Below, in pieces: positions 52,143 to 61,596 of a DNA stretch of 64,000 nucleotides. The stretch's first letter is position 1, and each line of letters begins with the position of its first letter. Under the pieces are notes generated by a model. The model searched no databases, was not told the DNA's origin, and saw only the letters and a program-made list of their open reading frames with translations. The stretch is from Zavarzinia aquatilis (lineage in GTDB: Bacteria; Pseudomonadota; Alphaproteobacteria; Zavarziniales; Zavarziniaceae), in NCBI RefSeq assembly GCF_003173035.1, contig NZ_QGLE01000001.1:186001-250000 (forward strand). Reading direction: 5' to 3'. Both the position numbers and the translations under genes were made by a program.

Positions 52143-52481
52143 TCAGGCCGCGTCGTTGAAGGCGATGCCCTTTTCGGTCAGCAGCGCCTGCAGCTCGCCG
52201 GTCTGATACATCTCGCGGACGATGTCGCAGCCGCCGATGAATTCGCCCTTCACATAGAGCTGGGGAATGGTCGGCCAGTCCGAGAACAGCTTGATGCCGT
52301 CGCGCAGCGACGGGTCGGACAGGACGTCGAAGCCCTTGAACTTCACGCCGATGCGGCCGAGGACCTGCACCACGGCGGCCGAGAAGCCGCATTGCGGGAA
52401 GATCGGCGTGCCCTTCATGTAGAGCACGACCGGATTTTCGTCGATGTCGCGACGGATACGCTCGAAAACTTCTTCGCTCAT
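52143..52481 (-). CDS. grxD: Monothiol glutaredoxin Grx4 type
   Basis: 112 residues. The monothiol active site CGFS is at 31-34 in the PQCGFSAAVVQVL segment, preceded by VLYMKGTP; the glutathione-binding WPTIPQLYVKGEFIGGCDI is intact. These proteins bind and transfer [2Fe-2S] clusters, usually together with BolA. No bolA gene is directly next to it here, unlike in many alphaproteobacteria. The 3' end converges with phoH. Confidence 0.94.
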   Translation of the reverse strand: MSEEVFERIRRDIDENPVVLYMKGTPIFPQCGFSAAVVQVLGRIGVKFKGFDVLSDPSLRDGIKLFSDWPTIPQLYVKGEFIGGCDIVREMYQTGELQALLTEKGIAFNDAA

Positions 52482-52594
52482 GGGCCTGCTCCAGACGCCG
52501 CGCGCGGGCGGACGAAACGGGGACGATAGGAAAAACTAGTGCGCCCGGCCCCACCGCGCAAGAGAGCGGGCGGGGCAGGGCACGCGACCTTGTG

Positions 52595-54019
52595 TCAGAT
52601 CACGCGGATGTTCTTGAACTGCCAGGGGTCGGCGGCGTCGAGATCTTCCTCGAACAGGACAGCGCGGTCCTGCAGCGGCGTCCAGTCGGTGAAGACGCCG
52701 ACACGGGGGCCCCAGTAAACCCCGGCGACGTCGAGGCAGCGCTGGTAATCCATCTCCTCGGGCTCGACCACGCCGCGGCTCGGATTCTCCATCGCCCAGA
52801 CGATGCCGGCGAGCACGGCCGAGGTGACCTGCAGGGTGGTCGCGCTGTTATGGGGCGCGAGTTCCCGCGCGGCATGGATGTCGAGGTGGGAGCCGAGCCA
52901 ATAGGCGCCTTTGGCATGGCCGGCCAGCAGCACGCCCAACTCGTCGTAGCCCGAGATGATCTCGTCCATCATCAGGCGCTTGCGCTCCTGCATCTGCCAG
53001 TTCTTGCCGGCGAGTTCATGGACCGAAAGCACGGCGTCGTCGCTGGGGTGATAGGCATAGTGGGTGGTCGGGCGATAGACCGCTTTGCCGCCTTCTTCGA
53101 CCGTCAGATAGTCGGCAAGGGAGATCGCCTCGGAATGGGTGATCAGAAAGCCGTGGAAGGGGCCTTCCATCGGCGTCCAGGTGCGGATGCGGACCGAGGC
53201 GCCGGGGCGCTTCAGATAGATCGCCGCGCCGGCGCCGAAGTCGTGGCGCGCGCCGTCGTCAGGGAAGTGCCGCTCGTGGGTGCCCCAGCCGAGTTCGGCG
53301 GGCTGGCAGCCCTCGCCGACGAAACCGTCGACCGACCAGGTGTTGACGAATTCGCCGATGGCCTTGGGGATATTGGCCTTCTGGCTGTCGCGCTCGGCGA
53401 TGTGGATGACCTTCACGCCCAGTTTCCGCGCCAGCGCGGCCCAGCCTTCGCGGCTGTTCGGCGGGGCGGCCTTTTCGCCGACGGCGGCGGCGATGTCGAG
53501 CAGGCCCTGCTTCACCAGATGGCTGACATGGCCCGGGTTGGCGCCATGGGTCAGGACGGCGGTCGGCCCACCGGGGAATTTCGCCTTGAGCGCCAGCGCC
53601 TGCTCGCGCAGGCCATAGTTCGAGCGGGCGGAGGCGCTGAGCGAGGTGTCGGTATAGCCGCCGGCCCAGGGCTCGATGCAGGTGTCGAGATAGAGCGCGC
53701 CGCGCTCTTGCGCGAATTCGATCAGGGCGAGGGAGGAGACATCGACCGACAGGTTCAGCAGGAAATCGCCTTCCGCCAGCATGGGGCTCAGCAGGTCGCG
53801 GAAATTCTCGCGCGTGACCGGCTCCTGCATGAAGGCGACGCCGTGTTCGGCGGCGACGGACGCGCCCTTGTCCTCGGCGGTGACAATGGTGATGCGGTCC
53901 GCTGCGATGTCGATATGGCGCAGGATGAGCGGCAGCACACCCTGGCCGATCGAGCCGAAACCGATAATCACGAGCCGTCCGGCGAAAGCCGTGTGCTTGG
54001 TCTGGCGGTCCATGGTCAT
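52595..54019 (-). CDS. hss: Homospermidine synthase (internal start)
   Basis: 474 residues from ATG 54019, the standard length for bacterial homospermidine synthase. A strong CAGGAG site lies 4-5 bases ahead of the ATG, so the enzyme is probably made on its own even though the frame is open upstream. The NAD loop VIIGFGSIGQG is near residues 18-28; THGANPGHVSHLVKQGLLDI and WGWGTH-type loops follow. It makes homospermidine from putrescine (or spermidine) with NAD+, a main polyamine of alphaproteobacteria. Confidence 0.93.
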   Translation of the reverse strand: MTMDRQTKHTAFAGRLVIIGFGSIGQGVLPLILRHIDIAADRITIVTAEDKGASVAAEHGVAFMQEPVTRENFRDLLSPMLAEGDFLLNLSVDVSSLALIEFAQERGALYLDTCIEPWAGGYTDTSLSASARSNYGLREQALALKAKFPGGPTAVLTHGANPGHVSHLVKQGLLDIAAAVGEKAAPPNSREGWAALARKLGVKVIHIAERDSQKANIPKAIGEFVNTWSVDGFVGEGCQPAELGWGTHERHFPDDGARHDFGAGAAIYLKRPGASVRIRTWTPMEGPFHGFLITHSEAISLADYLTVEEGGKAVYRPTTHYAYHPSDDAVLSVHELAGKNWQMQERKRLMMDEIISGYDELGVLLAGHAKGAYWLGSHLDIHAARELAPHNSATTLQVTSAVLAGIVWAMENPSRGVVEPEEMDYQRCLDVAGVYWGPRVGVFTDWTPLQDRAVLFEEDLDAADPWQFKNIRVI

Positions 54020-55009
54020 CGTACTCCTGAAAATCGAGCGTAAAGCACGGCGGCTAAGCTCGGTTATGGCACCCAATGCAAGGTTTGGTTGACGGTGCGG
54101 GGGGGATGAAGGTTCGATCTTGAAAAGTGCCACATTGAAATGGGCACCGATCAGAAGAAGAGCGGCACTGGCGTAGAAGAATACCAGCACCACCACGATG
54201 GAGCCTAGGCTTCCATATGTGACATTATAGTTACCCAGGTTGCGCAAAAACAACGAAAACAGACTGGCTGATATGATCCAGCCGAAGGTTGTCAGAATCG
54301 ATCCGGGCAGGACGAGACGTATTTTCAGGCGCCGTGCCGGCAACGACCAATGCATGAAGACGAGGGCGGCGAAGACCAGCAGCGTGCCCGCGCCATAGCG
54401 CGCCACGTCCCACAAAGACCGGCTCCAGGATTTCGGCGCATAGGGCTTGACCAGCCAGTCCCACAGCTGCGGCCCGAGGATGACGGCGAAGGACACGCCG
54501 ATCACGGCGACCGCGCCCAACACGACGAAGCCGAAGTGGATCAGGTTGACCAAGATGAAGTTGCGGTGCTCCACGGCGCCATAGGCACGGTTCAGCGCGA
54601 CCCGCAGGGCGGCGATGCCGTTGGCGGCGGAATAGAGCGTGACCAGAAGGCCGATGGTCAGAAGATTGGTCTTGCCGCCGGACGAGAGCACCTGGCGCAC
54701 CGCGGGGGCCAGGGTCTTGGCGACATCCTCGGGCAGGAAGGTGAAGAGCGCCTGCACCGCCTGGGTGGCGGAGGCGGCGGTGCCCAGCTTGCCGGCGAGG
54801 GCGGCGAGGGCGATCAGGAAGGGGAAAAGGGCGAGCAGGCCGGTAAAGGCGAGATAGGCGGCCAGATGGGTCGCATCCTCGCGGGTGGCGCGCAGGATCG
54901 CCCGATACAGGGCGCGAAAGGGCGAGAAGGCGAGACGAAGCAGCGAGCCGGCGCGGGCAGGTTGTGAAGACGCAGTCGACTGTTGGGCCTCGAACTCAAA
55001 ATCGGACAT
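52595..55009 (-). CDS. In-frame YihY membrane protein - homospermidine synthase fusion
   Basis: One open frame of 804 codons with no stop inside. Residues 1-330 are a YihY/UPF0761 inner-membrane protein with about six helices (HLAAYLAFTGLLALFPFLIA; GNYNVTYGSLGSIVVVLVFF); residues 331-804 are a complete homospermidine synthase. A linker of about 30 residues joins them. Start ATG 55009 has GGAAG five bases before it. The fusion may be real, or the yihY stop may have been lost by an indel in the 7-C run at 54105-54099: one base fewer gives a stop at 54066, one more gives a stop at 54056. The second half also has its own ribosome-binding site. The end of the yihY part is less GC-rich than its surroundings. 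Confidence 0.75.
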   Translation of the reverse strand: MSDFEFEAQQSTASSQPARAGSLLRLAFSPFRALYRAILRATREDATHLAAYLAFTGLLALFPFLIALAALAGKLGTAASATQAVQALFTFLPEDVAKTLAPAVRQVLSSGGKTNLLTIGLLVTLYSAANGIAALRVALNRAYGAVEHRNFILVNLIHFGFVVLGAVAVIGVSFAVILGPQLWDWLVKPYAPKSWSRSLWDVARYGAGTLLVFAALVFMHWSLPARRLKIRLVLPGSILTTFGWIISASLFSLFLRNLGNYNVTYGSLGSIVVVLVFFYASAALLLIGAHFNVALFKIEPSSPPHRQPNLALGAITELSRRALRSIFRSTMTMDRQTKHTAFAGRLVIIGFGSIGQGVLPLILRHIDIAADRITIVTAEDKGASVAAEHGVAFMQEPVTRENFRDLLSPMLAEGDFLLNLSVDVSSLALIEFAQERGALYLDTCIEPWAGGYTDTSLSASARSNYGLREQALALKAKFPGGPTAVLTHGANPGHVSHLVKQGLLDIAAAVGEKAAPPNSREGWAALARKLGVKVIHIAERDSQKANIPKAIGEFVNTWSVDGFVGEGCQPAELGWGTHERHFPDDGARHDFGAGAAIYLKRPGASVRIRTWTPMEGPFHGFLITHSEAISLADYLTVEEGGKAVYRPTTHYAYHPSDDAVLSVHELAGKNWQMQERKRLMMDEIISGYDELGVLLAGHAKGAYWLGSHLDIHAARELAPHNSATTLQVTSAVLAGIVWAMENPSRGVVEPEEMDYQRCLDVAGVYWGPRVGVFTDWTPLQDRAVLFEEDLDAADPWQFKNIRVI

Positions 55010-55126
55010 GATGCTTCCACTAATGCCGGGGCCGGTAACCAATGGTCAAGGTTTCCTTGCGCAGACTGGGGTAGGAGCGCCGCGTCCGGCGCGAAGGACC
55101 GCACGCGCAGGGTACGGGACCAAGCC

Positions 55127-55468
55127 ATGAGCGAATTGTCGGAGCGAAAGCTCGTCTACGAAATTCTGGTCGAACGCGCGGGCCGCTGGAACGTGGTCGA
55201 CGTGATGGACAATCGCGAGGATGCGCTGGCGCTGGGCGAGAGGCTGCGCACCGGCCATGCCGCCGTGCGCGTCACGATCGAACGCTTCGATCCCGACACA
55301 AGGCTCTATTCGACGGTCACGCTGTGGGAGTGGCAGGCGGCCAGGCCCAAGGGCATCAAGGGCCCGACCGCCACGCGCGTCGATATCGCGCCCCGCCTGC
55401 ATCAGGCCAAGGCTCCGGTGAGCAAGAAGCCGGCGGCCTGGTGGCGTCGCCTGCTCGGCATGAGCTGA
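55127..55468 (+). CDS. Hypothetical protein
   Basis: 113 residues from ATG 55127. No signal peptide or membrane segment. The first about 80 residues look folded (ERKLVYEILVERAGRWNVVD, then RVTIERFDPDTRLYSTVTLW), and the tail is basic with a final WWRRLLGMS that could attach to membrane. I do not recognise a family. It is 58 bases upstream of cheW and starts divergently from the YihY-homospermidine synthase gene, so it could share a promoter region with it. Confidence 0.7.
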   Translation: MSELSERKLVYEILVERAGRWNVVDVMDNREDALALGERLRTGHAAVRVTIERFDPDTRLYSTVTLWEWQAARPKGIKGPTATRVDIAPRLHQAKAPVSKKPAAWWRRLLGMS

Positions 55469-55526
55469 TTAGCGCCCTGTTAACCGAGGACGCGGCAGTC
55501 TCAGCTCAGACGACAGAGGAATGATC

Positions 55527-56009
55527 ATGGCCGAGGCAGCAATCCGGGAAAACGACAGGGTCCAGAAGGGGGCCCAGGCGGGCGAGCAGCGGCAGTTCGT
55601 CACCATGACCGTCGCCGGCCAGCAGTTCGGCCTGCCCATTCTCGACGTGCACGATATCGTCGTGCCCGAGAAGGTGACAAGGGTGCCGCTGGCCCCGGCC
55701 GAAGTCGCCGGCCTCATCAACCTGCGCGGCAAGATCGTCACCGCCATCGACATGCGCGAAGTGCTGCGGGTGCCGCCGCTGACCGGCGACCGCAAGCGGG
55801 TTGGCGTCACCGTCAGCCACCGGGGCGAGACTTTCACCCTGCTGGTCGATGCGGTGGGCGAGGTCGTCGAATTGGCCAGCGCCTGTTTCGAAGCCAATCC
55901 GCCCACCCTTGACAGTCGCTGGCGTCACCTCGCCGACGGCGTGTTCCGCCTCGAACAGGGGCTGATGGTGGTGCTGAAGGTCGACCGCATCATGGCGATC
56001 GGCGCCTGA
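55527..56009 (+). CDS. cheW: Chemotaxis coupling protein CheW
   Basis: 160 residues forming one CheW (SH3-like) domain. FVTMTVAGQQFGLPILDVHD opens the fold, and VAGLINLRGKIVTAIDMREV is the conserved receptor/CheA-binding core. It couples receptors to the histidine kinase CheA. Start 55527 is chosen because AGAGGA lies six bases upstream; an ATG at 55521 is too close. No other chemotaxis gene is adjacent in the window. Confidence 0.92.
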   Translation: MAEAAIRENDRVQKGAQAGEQRQFVTMTVAGQQFGLPILDVHDIVVPEKVTRVPLAPAEVAGLINLRGKIVTAIDMREVLRVPPLTGDRKRVGVTVSHRGETFTLLVDAVGEVVELASACFEANPPTLDSRWRHLADGVFRLEQGLMVVLKVDRIMAIGA

Positions 56010-56027
56010 CCCTGATCCCTCGGGTCT

Positions 56028-56870
56028 TTACGGCCATTTCACCTCGGGCGGCAGCGACATCAGGATCGCCTCCGTATTGCCGCCGGTCTTCAGGCCGAAG
56101 GTCGTGCCCCGGTCGTAAAGCAGATTGAATTCGACATAACGGCCGCGCTTGACCAGCTGCGCCTCGCGCTGCTCCGCGGTCCAGGGCTCGTCCATGTGGC
56201 GGGCGACCAGCTTCGGATAGCTGTCGAGGAAAGCCTCGCCGACCGCGCGGGTGAAGGCAAAATCCGCTTCCGGGTCGCCGCTGTCCAGCTGATCATAGAA
56301 GATGCCGCCGACGCCCCGCGCCTCGCCCCGGTGGGGCAGGAAGAAATACTCGTCGCACCAGGTCTTGAAGCGCGGGTAATAGCCGGCGTCGAAGCGGTCG
56401 CAGGCGGCCTTGAAGGCGCCGTGGAAGGCGGCGGTATCTTCCGCCACCGGGAAGGTCGGCGTCAGGTCGCCGCCGCCGCCGAACCAGCCCTTGGTCGTTT
56501 CGATCCGCCGCGTGTTCATATGGGCGGCCGGCACCAGCGGGGAGCACGGGTGGGCGACGAGGCTGATGCCGCTGGCCCAGAAGCGGCCGTCCTCGGCCGC
56601 GCCCGGGATATTCTTCGCGAATTCCGGGCTGAAGGTGCCGGAGACGGTGGAGATGTTCACCCCCACCTTCTCGAACACGCGGCCCCGCATCACCGACATC
56701 ACGCCGCCGCCCCCGCCCGGCCGGTCCCAGGCCTGACGCTCGAATCGGCCCGGCGCCCTGTCCGCGTATTGTCCGGCATGGGCATCCTCGAGCGCCTCGA
56801 AGGCGGCGCAGATGCGGTCGCGCAGATCCTGGAACCAGGCGGCGGCACGGGTCTTCAGCGCGTCGGTCAT
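56028..56870 (-). CDS. hemF: Oxygen-dependent coproporphyrinogen III oxidase
   Basis: 280 residues. Oxidatively decarboxylates coproporphyrinogen III to protoporphyrinogen IX with O2, a step of haem synthesis. Family blocks: [20 protein letters not shown], then [20 protein letters not shown], and [20 protein letters not shown] near the end. The start ATG 56870 is 11 bases after the trmL stop, so the two genes form an operon. This location beside petABC fits the haem demand of the bc1 complex. Confidence 0.96.
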   Translation of the reverse strand: MTDALKTRAAAWFQDLRDRICAAFEALEDAHAGQYADRAPGRFERQAWDRPGGGGGVMSVMRGRVFEKVGVNISTVSGTFSPEFAKNIPGAAEDGRFWASGISLVAHPCSPLVPAAHMNTRRIETTKGWFGGGGDLTPTFPVAEDTAAFHGAFKAACDRFDAGYYPRFKTWCDEYFFLPHRGEARGVGGIFYDQLDSGDPEADFAFTRAVGEAFLDSYPKLVARHMDEPWTAEQREAQLVKRGRYVEFNLLYDRGTTFGLKTGGNTEAILMSLPPEVKWP

Positions 56871-56881
56871 GCTTGTGTCTT

Positions 56882-57340
56882 CTATCCGGGGAACAGGTCG
56901 GTCTGGCGCAGGGCCTCGTGCAGGACCATGGCGGCAGAAACGGCGACATTCAAGCTGCGCGCGGCAGAGACCATGGGCAGGCGCAGCCGGGCATCGGCAA
57001 GGGCCTGCACATCGGACGGCACGCCCGCGCTCTCCCGCCCGACCATGATCACATCGTCGGCGCGGAAGGCGAAACGGTGGGGGGTGAGATCGCCCGCGGT
57101 CGTCAACAGTACCAGCCGCGCGCCCGATGCGGCCCGTTCCCGCTCGAAGGCGGCGAAATCGTCGTGGCGACGAATCGCCGCTCTGGCGAGGTAATCCATG
57201 CCGGCGCGGCGCAGTGACGCATCGGAAAAGGTGAAGCCGCAGGGCTCGATCACGTCGACGCCGAGACCGAGGCAGGCGCACATCCGGATCATGGTCCCCG
57301 CATTCTGCGGGATATCGGGACAGTAGAGGGCGAGACGCAT
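56882..57340 (-). CDS. trmL: tRNA (cytidine(34)-2'-O)-methyltransferase
   Basis: 152 residues of the SPOUT methyltransferase class. The N-terminus [20 protein letters not shown], the middle MDYLARAAI and the C-terminal knot sequence [11 protein letters not shown] and [20 protein letters not shown] are those of TrmL. It 2'-O-methylates the wobble base of tRNA-Leu. Divergent from petA across a 152-base gap that must hold both promoters. Confidence 0.93.
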   Translation of the reverse strand: MRLALYCPDIPQNAGTMIRMCACLGLGVDVIEPCGFTFSDASLRRAGMDYLARAAIRRHDDFAAFERERAASGARLVLLTTAGDLTPHRFAFRADDVIMVGRESAGVPSDVQALADARLRLPMVSAARSLNVAVSAAMVLHEALRQTDLFPG

Positions 57341-57492
57341 GAGGCTTCCGGCAGGCGGCACCGCTATTTGGGAAACGGTCCGCCCGCGGAAAAGCCCGTG
57401 CGGCATCGTGTCACAAGTTGCGGGGTGCTGGACAATCAAGATTTTGGATGCCACTAAGAGGGCAGATTTCTCATACCGTCAGAGGGTCTTTT

Positions 57493-58041
57493 ATGGCGAC
57501 GTCCAGCTCAGCCGGCCATGATGCGCATGGGTCGGGCCAGGCAACCCGGCGCGACTTCCTTTACGTTGCGACCATCGGCCTTGGCGCCGTTGCGGCCGGC
57601 GCAACTGTCTGGCCGCTGATCGACCAGATGAATCCCGCGGCCGACGTGCTCGCCCTGTCGTCCACCGAAGTCGATCTGTCCAAGATCGCCGAAGGTCAGG
57701 GCATCACGGTGATGTGGCGCGGCAAGCCCGTTTTCGTGCGTCACCGCACGGAAAAGGAAATCAAGGAAGCGGAAGAAGCGCCGCTGTCCGAGATGCGCGA
57801 CCCGGCGACCGACGCTTCCCGCGTCAAGGAAGGCAAGAAGCAGTGGCTCGTGATGGTCGGCGTCTGCACCCATCTCGGCTGCATTCCGCTCGGCCAGCAG
57901 GGCGATTATGACGGCTGGTTCTGCCCCTGCCATGGTTCGCACTACGACAGCTCGGGCCGCATCCGCAAGGGGCCCGCGCCGCTGAACCTGGCGATTCCCG
58001 AATATCAGTTCCTGTCCGACACCAAGATCAAGATCGGCTGA
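57493..58041 (+). CDS. petA: Ubiquinol-cytochrome c reductase Rieske subunit
   Basis: 182 residues. The Rieske [2Fe-2S] ligands are in CTHLGC (125-130) and CPCHGSH (144-150). A twin-arginine sequence [17 protein letters not shown] near residues 18-34 serves as Tat signal and membrane anchor. First gene of petABC, the bc1 complex that oxidises ubiquinol and reduces cytochrome c. Confidence 0.97.
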   Translation: MATSSSAGHDAHGSGQATRRDFLYVATIGLGAVAAGATVWPLIDQMNPAADVLALSSTEVDLSKIAEGQGITVMWRGKPVFVRHRTEKEIKEAEEAPLSEMRDPATDASRVKEGKKQWLVMVGVCTHLGCIPLGQQGDYDGWFCPCHGSHYDSSGRIRKGPAPLNLAIPEYQFLSDTKIKIG

Positions 58042-58052
58042 GGGCAACATTC

Positions 58053-59285
58053 ATGAGCTCGTCGACCCCGTTCCAGACCAACAGCAAGGTCATCAAGTGG
58101 ATCGAAGCCCGCCTGCCGATCATCTCGACGATCGACGGTGCGCTGGTTTCCTATCCGGCCCCGCGTAACCTCAACTACTGGTGGAACTTCGGTTCGCTGG
58201 CCGGCTTCATGCTGGTCGCCCAGATCGTGACCGGCATCATTCTGGTCATGCACTACACCCCGCATGTCACCCTGGCCTTCGCCTCGGTCGAACACATCAT
58301 GCGCGACGTGAACTACGGCTGGCTGCTGCGCTATGCCCATGCCAACGGCGCGTCGATGTTCTTCGTCGTCGTCTATATCCACATCCTTCGCGGTCTCTAC
58401 TACGGCTCCTACAAGGCGCCGCGCGAATTGCTGTGGTGGCTCGGCATCGTGATCTTCCTCCTCATGATGGCGACCGCCTTCATGGGCTATGTGCTGCCCT
58501 GGGGCCAGATGTCCTTCTGGGGCGCCACCGTGATCACCAACCTGTTCGGTGCCCTGCCGATGATCGGCGGCGACATCGTCACCTGGCTGTGGGGTGGCTT
58601 CTCGGTCGACAACGCGACCCTGAACCGCTTCTTCTCGCTGCACTACCTGCTGCCCTTCGTGATCTGCGCCGTGGTCTTCCTGCACCTCTGGGCGCTGCAC
58701 ACCACGAAGTCGAGCAACCCGCTCGGCATCGAGATCAAGGGCGATCAGGACACGGTGCCCTTCCACCCGTATTACACGGCGAAGGATGCCTTCGGTCTCA
58801 GCGTGTTCCTGATGTTCTTCGCCTACTGGGTGTTCTTCAATCCGAACGCCCTCGGCCATCCGGACAATTACACCGAAGCCAACCCGATGGTGACCCCGGC
58901 GCATATCGTCCCCGAATGGTACTTCCTGCCGTTCTACGCGATCCTGCGTGCCGTGCCCGACAAGCTGGGCGGCGTCATCGCCATGGGCGGCGCGATCGTG
59001 ATCCTGTTCTTCATGCCGTATCTCGACTTCTCGAAGGTCCGTTCGGCGAAGTTCCGTCCGATCTACAAGCAGGCCTTCTGGCTGTTCGTGATCGACGGCC
59101 TGATCCTCGGCTATGTCGGCGCCATGCCGGCCGAAGGGATCTGGATCATCATCGGCCGTATCGCCTCGGTCTATTACTTCGCGCACTTCATCATCATCGT
59201 GCCGCTGATCTCCTGGTTCGAGAAACCGCTGCCTGTCCCTGAGTCCATCGCCAAGGCGGTGCTCGGCGATGCGGCCAAGGCGTGA
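58053..59285 (+). CDS. petB: Cytochrome b subunit of the bc1 complex
   Basis: 410-residue polytopic subunit that binds haems bL and bH. Visible blocks: [40 protein letters not shown] with haem-ligand His, the quinol-site sequence [14 protein letters not shown]-like ([20 protein letters not shown]), and the second His region [20 protein letters not shown]. Spaced 11 bases after petA and 10 before petC. Confidence 0.97.
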   Translation: MSSSTPFQTNSKVIKWIEARLPIISTIDGALVSYPAPRNLNYWWNFGSLAGFMLVAQIVTGIILVMHYTPHVTLAFASVEHIMRDVNYGWLLRYAHANGASMFFVVVYIHILRGLYYGSYKAPRELLWWLGIVIFLLMMATAFMGYVLPWGQMSFWGATVITNLFGALPMIGGDIVTWLWGGFSVDNATLNRFFSLHYLLPFVICAVVFLHLWALHTTKSSNPLGIEIKGDQDTVPFHPYYTAKDAFGLSVFLMFFAYWVFFNPNALGHPDNYTEANPMVTPAHIVPEWYFLPFYAILRAVPDKLGGVIAMGGAIVILFFMPYLDFSKVRSAKFRPIYKQAFWLFVIDGLILGYVGAMPAEGIWIIIGRIASVYYFAHFIIIVPLISWFEKPLPVPESIAKAVLGDAAKA

Positions 59286-59295
59286 GGGAGGGGAG

Positions 59296-60066
59296 ATGAA
59301 CATGTCCTCGTTCAAGCTCGGCGCCGCGGCGCTGCTCGCCCTCGGCCTCGGTGCCGGTGTTGCCCAGGCGAATGAAGGGGCCCACATCGAGAAGCTCGAC
59401 TGGAGCTTCAACGGTGCCTTCGGGACCTTCGATCGCGCGGCGCTCCAGCGCGGCTATCAGGTGTACAAGGAGGTTTGCGCCTCCTGTCACTCGATGAAGT
59501 ATCTGTCCTACCGCAACCTTCAGGACATCGGCTTCTCGGAAGCCGAGGTGAAGGCGCTGGCGGCGCAGTACGAAGTCCCCGCGCTCGACGAAGCCGGCGA
59601 TCCGACGACCGTGAAGGCCAAGCCTTCCGATCGTTTCCATTCGCCCTTCCCGAACGAAGTGGCGGCCCGCGCGGCCAACGGCGGCGCCCTGCCGCCCGAC
59701 CTGTCGCTGATCGCCAAGGCCCGCGTCGGCGGCCCGGATTACATCCACGCGCTGCTGAACGGCTATCACGAGACCCCGGCCGGCTTCGCGCTGCCGGACG
59801 GCAAGTCGTACAACACGGTGTTCCCGGGCAATGCCATCGGGATGCCGAAGCCGCTGAGCGACGATCAGGTCACCTATGCCGACGGCACCAAGGCGACGGT
59901 CGAGCAGATGTCGCGCGACGTCGCGACCTTCCTGATGTGGGCCGCCGAGCCCAAGCTGGAAGATCGCAAGCGCGCCGGCGTGAAGGTGATGGGCTTCCTC
60001 GGCCTGCTGACCATCTTCACCTTCCTCACCTATCGCAAGGTGCGGCGGAAGGTTCAGGGTCATTGA
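59296..60066 (+). CDS. petC: Cytochrome c1 subunit of the bc1 complex
   Basis: 256 residues. Signal peptide ends near AQA (23-25). The haem c attachment site is CASCH (61-65), and the C-terminal membrane anchor is at about 230-250 (VMGFLGLLTIFTFLTYRKV). Receives electrons from the Rieske protein and passes them to soluble cytochrome c. ATG 59296 directly follows GGGAGGGGAG; ATG 59302 is an alternative. Confidence 0.96.
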   Translation: MNMSSFKLGAAALLALGLGAGVAQANEGAHIEKLDWSFNGAFGTFDRAALQRGYQVYKEVCASCHSMKYLSYRNLQDIGFSEAEVKALAAQYEVPALDEAGDPTTVKAKPSDRFHSPFPNEVAARAANGGALPPDLSLIAKARVGGPDYIHALLNGYHETPAGFALPDGKSYNTVFPGNAIGMPKPLSDDQVTYADGTKATVEQMSRDVATFLMWAAEPKLEDRKRAGVKVMGFLGLLTIFTFLTYRKVRRKVQGH

Positions 60067-60091
60067 TCCAGCCTGCGGTTGGGCGATGATG

Positions 60092-60122
60092 AAGGGGAGG
60101 CGAAAGCCTCCCCTTTTTCTTT
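60092..60122 (+). terminator. Rho-independent terminator of petABC
   Basis: Perfect 10-bp stem AAGGGGAGGC (60092-60101) and GCCTCCCCTT (60106-60115) with a GAAA tetraloop, then TTTCTTT. Starts 26 bases after the petC stop. Confidence 0.94.
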
Positions 60123-60153
60123 GGTGGCACTTGGGTCGGACGAGGAATTCATC

Positions 60154-61023
<870 letters not shown>

Positions 61024-61034
61024 AGGAGAAGAAG

Positions 61035-61586
61035 ATGTTCGGTTGGGTCGTCCTGGGTCTCGTCGTCGCGCTGGTCGCCTATGGCATCGCGACCTACAAC
61101 GGGCTGGTCGCCGGCCGCAATCAGGTCGGCAACGGCTGGAAGCAGATCGACGTCCAGCTGAAACGGCGCCACGACCTCATTCCCAATCTGGTCGAGGTCG
61201 CCAAGGATTACATGGGTTACGAGCAGGAGACCCTGAAGCAGGTGATCGCCGCGCGGAATGACGCGATGAACGCCCAAGGCCCCGCCGCCACCGGCGCCGC
61301 CGAGGCGCAGCTGGCCGGGGCATTGGGCAAGTTCTTCGCCCTCGCCGAATCCTACCCGGAGCTGAAGGCGAACGACAATGTGCGAAGCCTGATGGAAGAG
61401 CTGACCTCGACCGAGAACAAGATTGCCTTCGCCCGCCAGCACTATAACGACAGCGTGATGGCGCAGAACAACCGCATCGAACAGTTCCCCTCGAATGTCG
61501 TTGCCCGCTTCGGCGGCTTCGGCCCCCATGAGTATTTCGAGGTGCCGGAAGCGGAAACGGCACCGGTCAAGGTTTCGCTGCGCTGA
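61035..61586 (+). CDS. LemA family protein
   Basis: 183 residues: an N-terminal membrane helix (about 3-21) and a helical periplasmic or cytosolic domain with the LemA stretch LKRRHDLIPNLVEVAKDYMG (about 43-62). LemA proteins are commonly encoded with a membrane protease, as here (next gene is M48). Function is not fixed; a role in envelope stress is discussed for the family. Confidence 0.9.
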   Translation: MFGWVVLGLVVALVAYGIATYNGLVAGRNQVGNGWKQIDVQLKRRHDLIPNLVEVAKDYMGYEQETLKQVIAARNDAMNAQGPAATGAAEAQLAGALGKFFALAESYPELKANDNVRSLMEELTSTENKIAFARQHYNDSVMAQNNRIEQFPSNVVARFGGFGPHEYFEVPEAETAPVKVSLR

Positions 61587-61596
61587 GGCCCCGGCC

